A stretch of 64,000 nt of DNA from Clostridium zeae. GTDB lineage: Bacteria > Bacillota > Clostridia > Clostridiales > Clostridiaceae. The stretch's first letter is position 1. Every line of letters starts with the position of its first letter. The notes beneath the pieces are model-generated. The model searched no databases and had not been told where the DNA came from. It was given only the letters and a program-made list of their open reading frames with translations. The stretch lies in contig NZ_BMBA01000002.1 in the NCBI RefSeq assembly GCF_017312485.1, positions 241,935 through 305,934 on the forward strand, read 5' to 3'. This document shows positions 45,303-53,521 of this stretch, piece after piece. The position numbers and the translations under genes are program-made.

Positions 45303-45530
45303 TAAAACTGTGAAATTTAGTTGTCGCTACCTCCGATACTTGATGATCTTCACAAAGAATTAATATGATTTTCTACAATTACATAGCTAAAACTGTATAA
45401 CTCACTACGTTCGGACAATACAGTTTCTTAACGCTATTTCATCTTCGAAAATCATTTAATTCTAATTATTCGCTCATATAGTATCTCCGTAGCAACAACT
45501 AAATTTCAATAATATTATTAAATATAAAAT
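45303..45530 (-). repeat. Palindromic repeat family 1, copy G (diverged)
   Basis: Ends GAAATTTAGTTGTCGCTAC (45312) and GTAGCAACAACTAAATTTC (45489-45507) differ from the other copies yet still complement each other, so changes on one side are matched on the other. The core (ACTCACTACGTTCGGACAAT, CATTTAATTCTAATTATTCG) is recognisable, but the small frame has an early stop (ATG AGC GAA TAA). Situated just after the carboxypeptidase stop. Confidence 0.7.
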
Positions 45531-45532
45531 AA

Positions 45533-45581
45533 TTAAAGCTACATAAAATTAACTAAGTTACATTTTATGTAGCTTTTTTAT
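45533..45581 (+). terminator. Terminator downstream of the carboxypeptidase gene
   Basis: AAAGCTACATAAAAT (45535-45549) pairs perfectly with ATTTTATGTAGCTTT (45562-45576), followed by TTTTA. It lies about 235 bases after the stop because repeat copy G is inserted in between. Confidence 0.85.
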
Positions 45582-45726
45582 GTTTAACACATCGAATATT
45601 ATTGAAAATATCTAAGAAAAGTGGTATAAGTGTAAAGTAAATTATATAGAAATTAAGCAATTATTTTTGACTATTTATGATTTATTAATTTTTAAAAATA
45701 TAATATTTAGAATCAGGAGCATTTAG

Positions 45727-46305
45727 ATGAAAAAAGTAAAATTTAAAGGTAGTGCTATATTGAATCCAGTACCTGCAGTACTGATAACTTCAAAGAATAA
45801 AGAAGGAAAAGTTAATGTATTTACAGTGGGTTGGACAGCTACAGTGTGTACCCGACCACCAATGCTTTCAATCTCAATTAGACCTGAAAGATTATCTTAT
45901 GAATATATAAAAGAATCAATGGAGTTTGTAGTGAATTTACCTTCTTCAAATCTTACAAAAAAAGTTGATTTCTGCGGTGTTAGATCTGGAAAACAAGTTG
46001 ATAAAATTAAAGAAATGGGATTTACTCTTGGTGATGGTGAAAATATAGAAACTCCTCATATAGAAGAATGTCCTGTTAACATTGAATGTAAAGTTAAAGA
46101 CATCATAGAATTAGGCTCTCACCATATGTTTATCGCTGAAGTTGTGGGTTCACAGGTAAATTCTGATTTATTAGATGAAGGTGGCAAAATCCACTTTGAA
46201 AAAGCCAATCTTATTTCATATTGCCATGGAGAATATTACCCACTTCCAAGCAGACCAATAGGTAAGTTCGGATATTCAGTGCAAAAAAAGAAAAGAAAAA
46301 AATAG
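45727..46305 (+). CDS. Flavin reductase-like FMN-binding protein
   Basis: A 192-residue split-barrel flavoprotein of the flavin reductase/flavoredoxin family. NPVPAVLITS, VFTVGWTATVCTRPPMLSIS and FVVNLPSSNL are the FMN-binding blocks, and HHMFIAEVVGSQV and the C-terminal HGEYYPLP fit flavoredoxin-type proteins. It probably transfers electrons to or from FMN in anaerobic metabolism; the partner is unknown. The ATG at 45727 follows CAGGAG. Confidence 0.85.
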   Translation: MKKVKFKGSAILNPVPAVLITSKNKEGKVNVFTVGWTATVCTRPPMLSISIRPERLSYEYIKESMEFVVNLPSSNLTKKVDFCGVRSGKQVDKIKEMGFTLGDGENIETPHIEECPVNIECKVKDIIELGSHHMFIAEVVGSQVNSDLLDEGGKIHFEKANLISYCHGEYYPLPSRPIGKFGYSVQKKKRKK

Positions 46306-46324
46306 GATCTAGTCCTATTTTTTT
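46298..46324. terminator. Bidirectional terminator between flavin reductase and HAD genes
   Basis: AAAATAGGA (46299-46307) and TCCTATTTT flank a TCTAG loop, followed by a T run on the plus strand and an A/T tract on the minus strand. It lies exactly between two convergent genes. Confidence 0.75.
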
Positions 46325-46327
46325 CAA

Positions 46328-46975
46328 TTAAGCAACATTTATATTTTTAACAATCTCTACTAATTGCTCTGGCGTCTTAATAAAATAGTTTGGTTGTTGG
46401 TTAACCAAGGTTTCAATTGGAAGAACTGTGTACTCTACGGCACAGGTTTGACAACCAGCACTTTTTCCACACATAATGTCTAAATGAGAATCTCCAACCA
46501 TAATAGCTTCACTTGGAAGTATATTTAGTTCACTACAGGCTTTTAAAGCTGGTTCACCATGTGGCTTATGATTTTCAGTACATTCAGGAGTTATTATAAC
46601 ATCCATATATTCTAGAATTCCTGCAATCTTCATCCCTTTTTCGGCTAGTTTTTTTCTCTTTGAAGTAACTATCCCTATCTTTATTCCCATACCTTTTAGT
46701 TTGTCCAAAAGTTCTTTAACACCATCAAAGGCATAGCACATAGTATCATGACGTTCTTCATTATATGCTCTATAAGCAACTACCAGTTCGTCAATTCTGC
46801 TATCTGTATAGTCTTTAAAAGAGCTACTTAATGGCATACCAAATTTCTTTGTAATTTCAGCTTCGCTTACCTGGATTTTTAGTATATTTTCAAATACATG
46901 CTTAAAAGAATTTATTATAAGTTCATTGGTATCAAGTAAAGTTCCATCTAAATCGAAGAGTACAGCTTTTATCAT
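46328..46975 (-). CDS. HAD-superfamily phosphatase, PpaX/Gph type
   Basis: A 215-residue haloacid dehalogenase phosphatase. Motif I is LFDLDGTLLDTNEL (nucleophile Asp at about 9), motif II lies in IGIVTSKRKKLAEKG, and motif III/IV in KPHGEPALKAC and MVGDSHLDIMCGKSAG. The SSFKDY/ECTENHKPHGEP pattern resembles pyrophosphatase PpaX, but phosphoglycolate phosphatase is an alternative. The ribosome site is weak. Confidence 0.83.
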   Translation of the reverse strand: MIKAVLFDLDGTLLDTNELIINSFKHVFENILKIQVSEAEITKKFGMPLSSSFKDYTDSRIDELVVAYRAYNEERHDTMCYAFDGVKELLDKLKGMGIKIGIVTSKRKKLAEKGMKIAGILEYMDVIITPECTENHKPHGEPALKACSELNILPSEAIMVGDSHLDIMCGKSAGCQTCAVEYTVLPIETLVNQQPNYFIKTPEQLVEIVKNINVA

Positions 46976-47169
46976 ATCTTATCTATATCCTTTTCTACTT
47001 TTTATTAATATTATAAACATGGCTAGTCTATATGTAAAGATTACTGTGTTTGTATCAAGTTAATTCATAGCTCTATTTAAAGTCTTTCCTGCATTTTACT
47101 ACTTAAATTTAATGTTTGTTTGCATACCCAACTATGTTTAATAAAATAATATCTTTAGAGGTGATAATA

Positions 47170-47379
47170 ATGAATGATGTAACTAAATTTACTCCCCATG
47201 AAACCCTAGAGCTTCACGAACTATTAAACTCAGGAGTTCTTGGCGTAAAAAAACTAAACGCCACTATGGGTATGGTTCAGGATGAAGAACTAAAACAATT
47301 CATGCAGACAACATTAAACACAAAGAAAGCTAGCGTAAATGATATTCAAGCTACAGTAAGTAAAATACAAAACGTGTGA
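47170..47379 (+). CDS. Small spore-coat-associated protein (CotF-related)
   Basis: A 69-residue helical protein (FTPHETLELHELLNSGVLGV). The pattern matches small clostridial coat proteins that pair with CotF-type proteins. The frame extends to 47116, but GAGGTG just before the ATG at 47170 marks the start. It is followed after 11 bases by the next gene and so is cotranscribed. Confidence 0.7.
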   Translation: MNDVTKFTPHETLELHELLNSGVLGVKKLNATMGMVQDEELKQFMQTTLNTKKASVNDIQATVSKIQNV

Positions 47380-47390
47380 GGTGAAATAAA

Positions 47391-47747
47391 ATGTCTTGGA
47401 TAGATTCAGTATTAGGGCCAGATGAAAGCGCAAAAAATAGTGATTCTCAAAATGCAAATCAAAATACAAATCAAGATAAAAACAATTTATCTGAAAAAGA
47501 TATAGCTTTAGAAATGTTAGCAATGTCTAAAACTGATATAGGTATGCTTGCAAAGGTAATCCCAGAATCTACTAATCCAGAAGTTAGGCAGTTATTAACT
47601 AACCAACTTAATGGATGCATCGCAAGCCACTTTAAATTATCAGATATGTTAATAACTAAAGGTTGGTATAATGCTTACGGAACACCACAAGAACAAATCA
47701 AACAAGATATTGATTCTGCAAATCAAGTATTACAGCAACAATCTTAA
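47391..47747 (+). CDS. Spore coat protein, CotF family
   Basis: A 118-residue protein with a low-complexity N-terminus rich in Asn/Gln (residues 15-35). A CotF-like ferritin-type helical domain follows (SEKDIALEMLAMSKTDIGML, LTNQLNGCIASHFKLSDMLI), ending in GWYNAYGTPQEQIKQD. It is probably deposited in the spore coat. It shares the transcript of the preceding gene, with GAGGTG before the ATG. Confidence 0.8.
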   Translation: MSWIDSVLGPDESAKNSDSQNANQNTNQDKNNLSEKDIALEMLAMSKTDIGMLAKVIPESTNPEVRQLLTNQLNGCIASHFKLSDMLITKGWYNAYGTPQEQIKQDIDSANQVLQQQS

Positions 47748-47842
47748 GCCTTTTAAATAAATTTTTATAGCATTCAATGATGATTTTCGTATCTAAAATA
47801 AACAGTATAATTCAAAGTTTAGTATTACTTGTATCCCTAAAA

Positions 47843-47888
47843 ATATATGCTCACTTGAATAAAAACTCAAGTGAGCATATATTTTTTA
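47843..47888 (+). terminator. Terminator of the coat protein pair
   Basis: ATATGCTCACTTGA (47845-47858) pairs with TCAAGTGAGCATAT (47867-47880), followed by ATTTTTTAT. Confidence 0.85.
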
Positions 47889-47902
47889 TGGTTTTATCTA
47901 TA

Positions 47903-47933
47903 TAAAAAAAGACTCTGCATAAATGCAGAGCCT
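47903..47933 (-). terminator. Terminator of the SASP gene
   Basis: CTCTGCAT (47913-47920) pairs with ATGCAGAG (47923-47930); on the minus strand TCTTTTTTTAT follows. It lies 12 bases after the stop of the convergent SASP gene. Confidence 0.85.
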
Positions 47934-47944
47934 TAATATGTTTA

Positions 47945-48142
47945 TTACTTTAGGCCATTTTCATAGCTTTCGATCATTTTCTTAACCATGTATCCGCCTA
48001 CTGACCCATTTTCTCTTGAAGTTAAATCTCCATTGTAGCCTTGCTTTAAATCAACTCCAAGTTCTCTTGCAGTTTCAAATTTAAATTTGCTTAATGCTTC
48101 CTTTGCTTCTGGAACTAAAACTCTATTTCTGTTACTTGCCAT
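47945..48142 (-). CDS. Small acid-soluble spore protein, α/β type
   Basis: A 65-residue DNA-binding spore protein that coats and protects spore DNA. It has EAKEALSKFKFETARELGVD, where FETARELG is the germination protease cleavage region, followed by DLTSRENGSVGGYMVKKMIE, the family's second conserved block. The ATG at 48142 follows AAAGGAGG. Expression is expected in the forespore under σG; no convincing σG promoter could be fixed by eye. Confidence 0.95.
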   Translation of the reverse strand: MASNRNRVLVPEAKEALSKFKFETARELGVDLKQGYNGDLTSRENGSVGGYMVKKMIESYENGLK

Positions 48143-48498
48143 GACGAATTCCTCCTTTAAAATAAATTATTTATTCGATATACCATTTTCATAATTAACT
48201 TGTAAGCTTATTAGAAACTTCTAACTACTAACTGTTAACTACTTGTTTGGTTATCGTAATAGTATTTTGCGCCATTTGCGATTTATTATTTTAGAGGAGT
48301 GGTGGAAAGTAATTATCTTTTTTACTGATTATCCATTTTAAGTATCTTTTATTTTTTATAACCAATATAATTTTCTAGCTTTTACAAGTTCAGGTGAGAC
48401 ATTCTCCTTTTTATTCTTTAGCTTATATTATGTTTTAAGCCTATTAAGCATACTTATAAGCTTATATAATCGAATTATAAGTTCATAAATAATAAAAA
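48143..48498. other. Intergenic stretch upstream of the SASP gene
   Basis: About 355 bases with no supported gene. It must contain the SASP promoter near 48180-48240 on the minus strand. A plus-strand AGAGGAGTGGTGG at about 48292-48304 looks like a ribosome site but opens no substantial frame. Nothing else is recognised. Confidence 0.5.
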
Positions 48499-48541
48499 AT
48501 AAAAGCCTAATCAAAATAATTTCATTTTGATAGGCTTTTAA
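48499..48541 (-). terminator. Terminator of the hemerythrin gene
   Basis: AAAAGCCTAATCAAAAT (48501-48517) pairs with ATTTTGATAGGCTTTT (48524-48539) with one mismatch; on the minus strand a TTTTATTTTTTATT run follows. Confidence 0.8.
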
Positions 48542-48558
48542 ACACATTATATATGTAA

Positions 48559-48948
48559 TTATGCAGTTATCAACTTGTCCTTTTGTAATATATGTTCATC
48601 AATCCATTTAATCACAAATTCTAAAATCTCTAATAAGTGCTTTTGTTGACTTTCATCAATCTGATTTAGATCTAGGCTATTTACCTTATTTACAAAATCA
48701 TCATGTTCAACTTTATGTGATAGGAACTTTTTATATCCTATACTAAGCATATATTCTTCTTCTGATTTAAAATGAAAAATTGTATAATCTCTTAATTCTT
48801 CTATAACTTCTACGATTCTATCGTATTTATCCGTTATAAAACTGTTTTTAGTCAGTTCATAAACGTCATTAGCTATTTCAAGAAGTCTTTTATGCTGGCT
48901 GTCTATTAATTCAACACCAACAGTATACTCATCTTTCCACGTTATCAT
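48559..48948 (-). CDS. Bacteriohemerythrin
   Basis: A 129-residue non-heme di-iron oxygen-binding protein. Metal ligands are visible in IDSQHKRLLEIAN, YTIFHFKSEEEYM, FLSHKVEHDDFV and WIDEHILQKDK, matching the H...HxxxE...HxxxH...H/D pattern. It probably scavenges or senses oxygen in this anaerobe. The frame extends to a GTG at 48957, but that overlaps the AAAGGAG ribosome site, so the ATG at 48948 is the start. Confidence 0.92.
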   Translation of the reverse strand: MITWKDEYTVGVELIDSQHKRLLEIANDVYELTKNSFITDKYDRIVEVIEELRDYTIFHFKSEEEYMLSIGYKKFLSHKVEHDDFVNKVNSLDLNQIDESQQKHLLEILEFVIKWIDEHILQKDKLITA

Positions 48949-49232
48949 TGTATTCACTCCTTTAAATCCATATTATTACTATTCACATTAAACAATATAT
49001 CATTCACTTTCTACTAATTCAATAAATAACTTATAAATTTTCTTTAATTTACATTTTTTATTATATATTGGTGATTAGAAGAATACTACATTGCCAATTT
49101 CATAAATTTACTTCTAAAACAGCCCTTAACCGAAATATACCATATTAATTAACATTTAACATATCTTTTACATATTATAAACTATAAGATTGTTATTTTT
49201 ACTTACAAAGTTATATAACATATAAGGCTGAT

Positions 49233-49262
49233 TGCTCTGGTACAAATATACTAGAGTTTTTT
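49233..49262 (+). terminator. Terminator-like hairpin upstream of the truncated ABC lipoprotein
   Basis: CTCTGGTA (49235-49242) and TACTAGAG (49249-49256) form a short stem followed by TTTTTTC, 40 bases before the ATG at 49303. It could be the expression platform of a leader attenuator. The 345-base gap before it shows no recognisable riboswitch core. It may simply be a remnant. Confidence 0.4.
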
Positions 49263-49302
49263 CAGTCCGAGTTCTTAGAAAAAAGTTTTAGGAGGTAACA
49301 TT

Positions 49303-49590
49303 ATGAAAATAAAAAAAATTAAAACCTTTCTAGTAACAGCATTAGTGGTAGCACTTTCCGTAACAGCTATTAGTTGCGGTAAAACTCAATCTACTACACC
49401 TACTTCCTCAGGAGAAAAACCATTGGTGAAAGTAAAACTAAATGAAGTGGCTCGTTCTGTATTCTATGCACCGATGTATGCTGCAATAAATCAAGGTTTC
49501 TTCAAAGAAGAAGGCCTTGATATAGATTTATCTACAGGTCAAGGAGCAGAAGCAACGTGTACAGAAAGGCCAATAAAACTATATACATAA
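49303..49590 (+). pseudogene. Truncated ABC transporter substrate-binding lipoprotein (NMT1/SsuA-like)
   Basis: The first 85 or so residues are a normal start of an NMT1/THI5/SsuA-type substrate-binding protein. There is a signal with lipobox (VTAISCGK, Cys at about 25), then VKVKLNEVARSVFYAPMYAA and GFFKEEGLDIDLSTGQGAEA. After GQGAEA the frame runs into an unrelated ten-residue tail (TCTERPIKLYT region) and stops, whereas the family is normally 310-340 residues. No permease or ATPase gene follows. It is most likely a remnant left by a deletion. Its strong AGGAGG ribosome site persists. Confidence 0.75.
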
Positions 49591-49934
49591 TATCCTTATT
49601 AAAAACATTTATTTTTTCAAGAACTGGATTACTTATTAACTCTAATAAGTCTACTCCTATAGATTTTTTGAAGCGAGAAAATAATGAAAAAAACAAAAAT
49701 ACCTAGGCTTCAATTTCACGAAACCTAGATACTTCAATATCTATTACTTTCAACAGCGTTGGAGTCCAATACTTATATAATACTTCATAATGCAAATGTA
49801 TATTCTTGTAGTTTTTTAAACTTTAATAAAATTATACTTAATTCTATAAATTTATCGTTAACAATAGTAAAATAAATAATACATCTTAATGATCTTTATA
49901 CAATACAATTCCTATCTAGAAATAATTAATCATA
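49591..49934. other. Intergenic stretch after the truncated lipoprotein
   Basis: About 340 bases, AT-rich, with no supported gene. CCTAGGCTTC...CACGAAACCTAG near 49706-49729 makes a weak palindrome. No remainder of the substrate-binding protein was recognised here. Confidence 0.45.
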
Positions 49935-51467
49935 TTAACACAGTAATTGTAAAACATGTATTATTTGCGATATTGATACAGAATATCCTTCGTATCTACC
50001 TTTGGTTATAGTTGTATCCAAGATAAACTCTATGAACGACGTCAATATTTTTTGGTCACTCTTTTTTAAGCTATTATAAAAACTAAATAGGACCTCGTTC
50101 AATTGATAAGTGCTATCTATATCCAAATTAGGTAAATCTATCTGCACATCTGTAGGCATAAATAATATTATGAAGTTAATTAATTCAATCTGAACTTTCT
50201 CATCTGTAATAATATGTTTCGTAATATCACCACTTAAAGATGGATAATAAATGTTACCACTTTGTTGTTCTAAATATTGCGCTTTTTCATATGACCCCTT
50301 TGTTGTTTCTATACTAAATGTTTCATCTAAATTATTTAGTATAGAAACAAACTTATCTCTAAACCTGGATAATTTACTATAAATAGTTCTATGGAATTCA
50401 AATAAAATTATAAAATAAATAAATACTATAATGAACATCTCATCTGTTCTTTTCAGTTCCAAAAATTTTAATTTTTCATTATCACTACTGTTATATATCT
50501 CTGCCAATTCAAGTAACATTATATATTTGTTAAAGACTTTCTTTATCTTTCGAGGATTAGTAAATTCAATATGTTCTAAAAATCCGTCCAAATTCCTTAC
50601 TTTAGTATAGTCAACACCAATTCTATTAAAAAAGTCATTAATAACAGGTTGAAGATCATATGAATCTGGCATATTAAATGTAATGTCAAATATCTTTTCA
50701 AGATATTCCTCAGCTTCAATAACATTGCTATATCTGAGTTTTATAGATTCACTTACTGCTGTTTTATCTATAGCACAAAAATACACAGCATTTTTTGTAT
50801 TTGTAAAAAAATGTTTTATAGTAGCTAGTAAATCTATAACCTTGTCTGGTTCACACCTATCTAGGTCATCCACAAAAATCAATAATCTTTTTCCCGTGGT
50901 CTCAAAATACTTATCTATCAATTCATTAAATGAGTTATTAAATTCTTCAACTGAATCAAAATAAGATTTTTCTGAATCCAACTTCAACTCTTCCATTTCT
51001 TTAATCGCTTCTTGTCCGGCTTTTCCTATTGCAAGTTTTATTCCTAAAACATTTATTTCTGAATTTAAAAGAGTATTTTTAGCGAAGGAAAACATTGTTC
51101 CAGCTATAATTTTAGTTTTTTCTGCTAATCCATCGATTAAAGGATTTCTTCCCGAACTTATCAAATCATTCTTAATTTTATCTGATATCAATTCGAATAA
51201 TGAAAGAGCCAAGTTTAAATCTTTTTCATATTTCCATGCCTGGAAAATTACAGGCTCAAGTGTTGTTACATTATCATATATATAATTAATAGTTGAAGTT
51301 TTTCCACTTCCCCACGCCCCATATAATGCAATCATATTATTTACTTCAATGCATTTACCTAGATTATCTAAAACTTTTAATATAGCATTCGCCTTAAAAT
51401 ATGTTCCAAATAAATCAGAAGAATTATTTAATCGATGATCTCTATTGTTATAGAATTTATTTCCCAT
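49935..51467 (-). CDS. KAP-family P-loop NTPase
   Basis: A 510-residue STAND-like KAP NTPase. Walker A is YGAWGSGKTST at about 49-59, with KANAILKVLDNLGK before it, FQAWKYEKD after it and Walker B LLIFVDDLDRCEPDKV at about 200. FTNPRKIKKVFNKY is the usual C-terminal block. A hydrophobic stretch (MFIIVFIYFIILFEF) at about 345-360 may touch the membrane. KAP NTPases are often mobile and several act in phage defence; that role is not shown here. GGAGG precedes the ATG at 51467. No partner gene is coupled to it. Confidence 0.85.
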   Translation of the reverse strand: MGNKFYNNRDHRLNNSSDLFGTYFKANAILKVLDNLGKCIEVNNMIALYGAWGSGKTSTINYIYDNVTTLEPVIFQAWKYEKDLNLALSLFELISDKIKNDLISSGRNPLIDGLAEKTKIIAGTMFSFAKNTLLNSEINVLGIKLAIGKAGQEAIKEMEELKLDSEKSYFDSVEEFNNSFNELIDKYFETTGKRLLIFVDDLDRCEPDKVIDLLATIKHFFTNTKNAVYFCAIDKTAVSESIKLRYSNVIEAEEYLEKIFDITFNMPDSYDLQPVINDFFNRIGVDYTKVRNLDGFLEHIEFTNPRKIKKVFNKYIMLLELAEIYNSSDNEKLKFLELKRTDEMFIIVFIYFIILFEFHRTIYSKLSRFRDKFVSILNNLDETFSIETTKGSYEKAQYLEQQSGNIYYPSLSGDITKHIITDEKVQIELINFIILFMPTDVQIDLPNLDIDSTYQLNEVLFSFYNSLKKSDQKILTSFIEFILDTTITKGRYEGYSVSISQIIHVLQLLC

Positions 51468-51479
51468 ATACTCCTCCAC

Positions 51480-51853
51480 CCTTTAATAATATAAGTAATA
51501 TTCTACAAATAATACTAGATTCCTTTCTCCGACTAACTATTCGACTTAATTTTGTTTTTAATTCAAAAAAATCTCACCATATCCATATTTACCTTATGAT
51601 TTTGTAGAAATCTATTTATTTTATAACCTCATCAATATAATAATTCTCCCCTATAACCCACAAATCCAGCTTTTTTCACTAGGAACGTTATAAATAACTA
51701 CTATTTTATTATTTATATCTGCTATAGCCTCTCATACTTCGAATGTATCTGAACTTCCTATCTTATTAGTAAGTTTTCGTCTGCATATACTGGTTGTGAT
51801 GTCTTTTCGTTTTGATATCTTTAATCTCCCTCTCTTTTAACATTATTATTTGA
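51480..51853. other. Intergenic stretch upstream of the KAP gene
   Basis: About 370 bases with stop codons in all frames at short intervals. It must include the KAP promoter near its left end. The remainder appears to be decayed accessory sequence; nothing is recognised. Confidence 0.45.
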
Positions 51854-52020
51854 TTATTGTTGTGGTGCAGCTGCTACTGGTGTTGCATTAATTTGATTAT
51901 TTATTATAGCCTCTACTTCCTTACCTTTTTCACATTGAGCTTTAGATGCTCTTCATAATACATGTCTTGCTTATCAACTAATTTATTACAGTCGACGTGT
52001 TTACATATTATCTTTGTCAT
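51854..52020 (-). pseudogene. Frameshifted small zinc-finger protein gene (phage-type)
   Basis: An ATG at 52020 behind AAAGAGGTGAT opens MTKIICKHVDCNKLVDKQDM, then YYEEH, after which the frame soon stops. Shifting by one base continues as ASKAQCEKGKEVEAIINNQ and INATPVAAAPQQ to a stop at 51854. The CxxxxC/H pattern resembles the N-terminal knuckle of small phage proteins often linked to HNH nucleases. The total length of 167 bases, not a multiple of three, agrees with a single indel. The residue similarity is judged by eye. Confidence 0.4.
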
Positions 52021-52141
52021 CGATCACCTCTTTCTTAAGTAATAAACGCTCATAGCTATCTACCTATATACATAAATACTTTCCTCCTATATAATGGAAT
52101 TAATCTTGCATTTATACTGAATCTTACTGGAGGAATTCTAT

Positions 52142-52426
52142 ATGAAATCAATCTTATATAAAAACCCTCTCATATCAACAATAACCATAAATATTTTAAC
52201 TATGATTCTATACATATATTTTATTAATCAAAGAATTACTTCACTCTACTTTACTATAGCGATACCTGGAATTATAGTTGGACGAATTAGACAAAACGGC
52301 TATAATTTAGACAGTAAAAAGAGACTACTTATATTCTTAAGTTTTGCTACTTCCATTTGTGTAATAACCATATATGGTTTTTATATTACTCAAGTTAGAT
52401 TAAATCAAATTCTCGGTAAAACATAA
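52142..52426 (+). CDS. Small membrane protein, hypothetical
   Basis: A 94-residue protein with about three hydrophobic segments (ISTITINILTMILYIYFI, LYFTIAIPGIIVG, LLIFLSFATSICVITIYGFY). It was not recognised. TGGAGGAATTCTAT before the ATG at 52142 and a terminator at its end support a real gene. Confidence 0.6.
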   Translation: MKSILYKNPLISTITINILTMILYIYFINQRITSLYFTIAIPGIIVGRIRQNGYNLDSKKRLLIFLSFATSICVITIYGFYITQVRLNQILGKT

Positions 52427-52456
52427 AAAGAGAACTCGTTTAGGTTCTCTTTTTAT
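52424..52456 (+). terminator. Terminator of the 52142 gene
   Basis: AAAAAGAGAAC (52425-52435) pairs with GTTCTCTTTTT (52444-52454) around an eight-base loop, directly after the stop codon. Confidence 0.8.
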
Positions 52457-52533
52457 TTATCATTAAATTATGTGAATAAATTACTTCTTTTCTACTTTTC
52501 TTTTAATCATTTCTTTTTTAATCTAATAGTACA

Positions 52534-52566
52534 TAAAAAATAATGCTATGAAAATTTCTTAGCATT
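52534..52566 (-). terminator. Terminator of the 52578 gene
   Basis: ATAATGCTA and TAGCATTAT form a nine-base stem (about 52537-52568); on the minus strand TTTTTTATG follows. It is just downstream of the small minus-strand gene. Confidence 0.7.
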
Positions 52567-52577
52567 ATCACCTTTAT

Positions 52578-52775
52578 CTAATTTCTATATCCAAGCATTG
52601 AAGTTATGAATTTATTATCTTGATATAAATCATAATGTATAAATTCTCCTCGCTTAGTTTTTACATACCTATTCCCAATACTTTCTTTGTGGGTTAATTT
52701 ATTATCTATTAATCCACTTGACTCAACAATAGCATCAGGTTTTTCTCTTTTAAAAATCTTAGATATAAATTTCAT
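52578..52775 (-). CDS. Hypothetical protein, 65 residues
   Basis: A short, charged, soluble protein (KFISKIFKREKPDAIVESSG, RYVKTKRGEFIHYDLYQDNK). AAAGGTGA precedes the ATG at 52775 and a terminator follows. It was not recognised; its setting beside mobile-element genes suggests accessory DNA. Confidence 0.5.
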   Translation of the reverse strand: MKFISKIFKREKPDAIVESSGLIDNKLTHKESIGNRYVKTKRGEFIHYDLYQDNKFITSMLGYRN

Positions 52776-52923
52776 AGTTCACCTTTTATTTTATTAAATA
52801 TCATTACTATAATTTTATTAAATAAAATAGAATATATAGCTTGTTCAAAGTAAAATAACTTTCTTTTCCCATAACTTACTTATGTTTATCATTTTTAAAT
52901 TTCTCGTTAAATCCCTTTATTAT

Positions 52924-53109
52924 CTAATTAACTGAACCTTCTAACTCTTGCTTAAGTTTTTTTACCACAAGTCTTATTTCTTCTTCACTATGTTTAGATC
53001 TTAGTGCTTTTATTACAGCCCTTGCTTTAGCTTCTTCAAACTGCTTTATCCCTTCTTCTGTTGTAGGATAATTTATTTGCACTTTAATCTTTGTTCTTAA
53101 TCGTCCCAT
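52924..53109 (-). CDS. Hypothetical protein, 61 residues
   Basis: A small, highly charged, mostly helical protein (KVQINYPTTEEGIKQFEEAK, IRLVVKKLKQELEGS). GGAGGGATAA precedes the ATG at 53109. Short proteins like this occur in phage and integrative elements. No function can be assigned. Confidence 0.55.
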   Translation of the reverse strand: MGRLRTKIKVQINYPTTEEGIKQFEEAKARAVIKALRSKHSEEEIRLVVKKLKQELEGSVN

Positions 53110-53521
53110 ATTTATCCCTCCTACTTCATTTTATGAGGGATAAAATTATAGGTTACATTAGAATTTTAAATGAAATCTTCAATAACTTATACTACTTGTT
53201 TGTTTCTCTATAGATATCTATAATAAAAACCTTATTCTTACTATTATTAAAAACGCTGATTATCCTTTTAAACTACTAATCACAGCAATTCAATATTAAT
53301 TTACTTAAACCAATAATAATTTTTATTTTTCTAGAATAGTCATTAATACATAGCTTGATCTGATGCATATTTATACCGATTTTTATCAATGGAATATCTA
53401 ATTTAAACCAATGCATCATTTGCTCAAATATTACCTAGGAAATTTTTATTATTTTAATTATAATAGTACATTTTTCAGAAGATGCTTTATTTACAACATA
53501 GCAATTAGTTGGAGGGATTTT
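53110..53521. other. Intergenic stretch upstream of the serine recombinase
   Basis: About 410 AT-rich bases. A plus-strand frame beginning at 53411 runs into the recombinase, but its leader is rich in Tyr/Phe/Asn, unlike any recombinase N-terminus, so it is treated as untranslated. An attachment site could lie here but cannot be recognised from one end. Confidence 0.4.

Noticed and set aside
49200..49302. A riboswitch upstream of the truncated lipoprotein
   Set aside because: There is a terminator-like hairpin, but no thiamine, cobalamin, SAM or T-box core could be recognised upstream.
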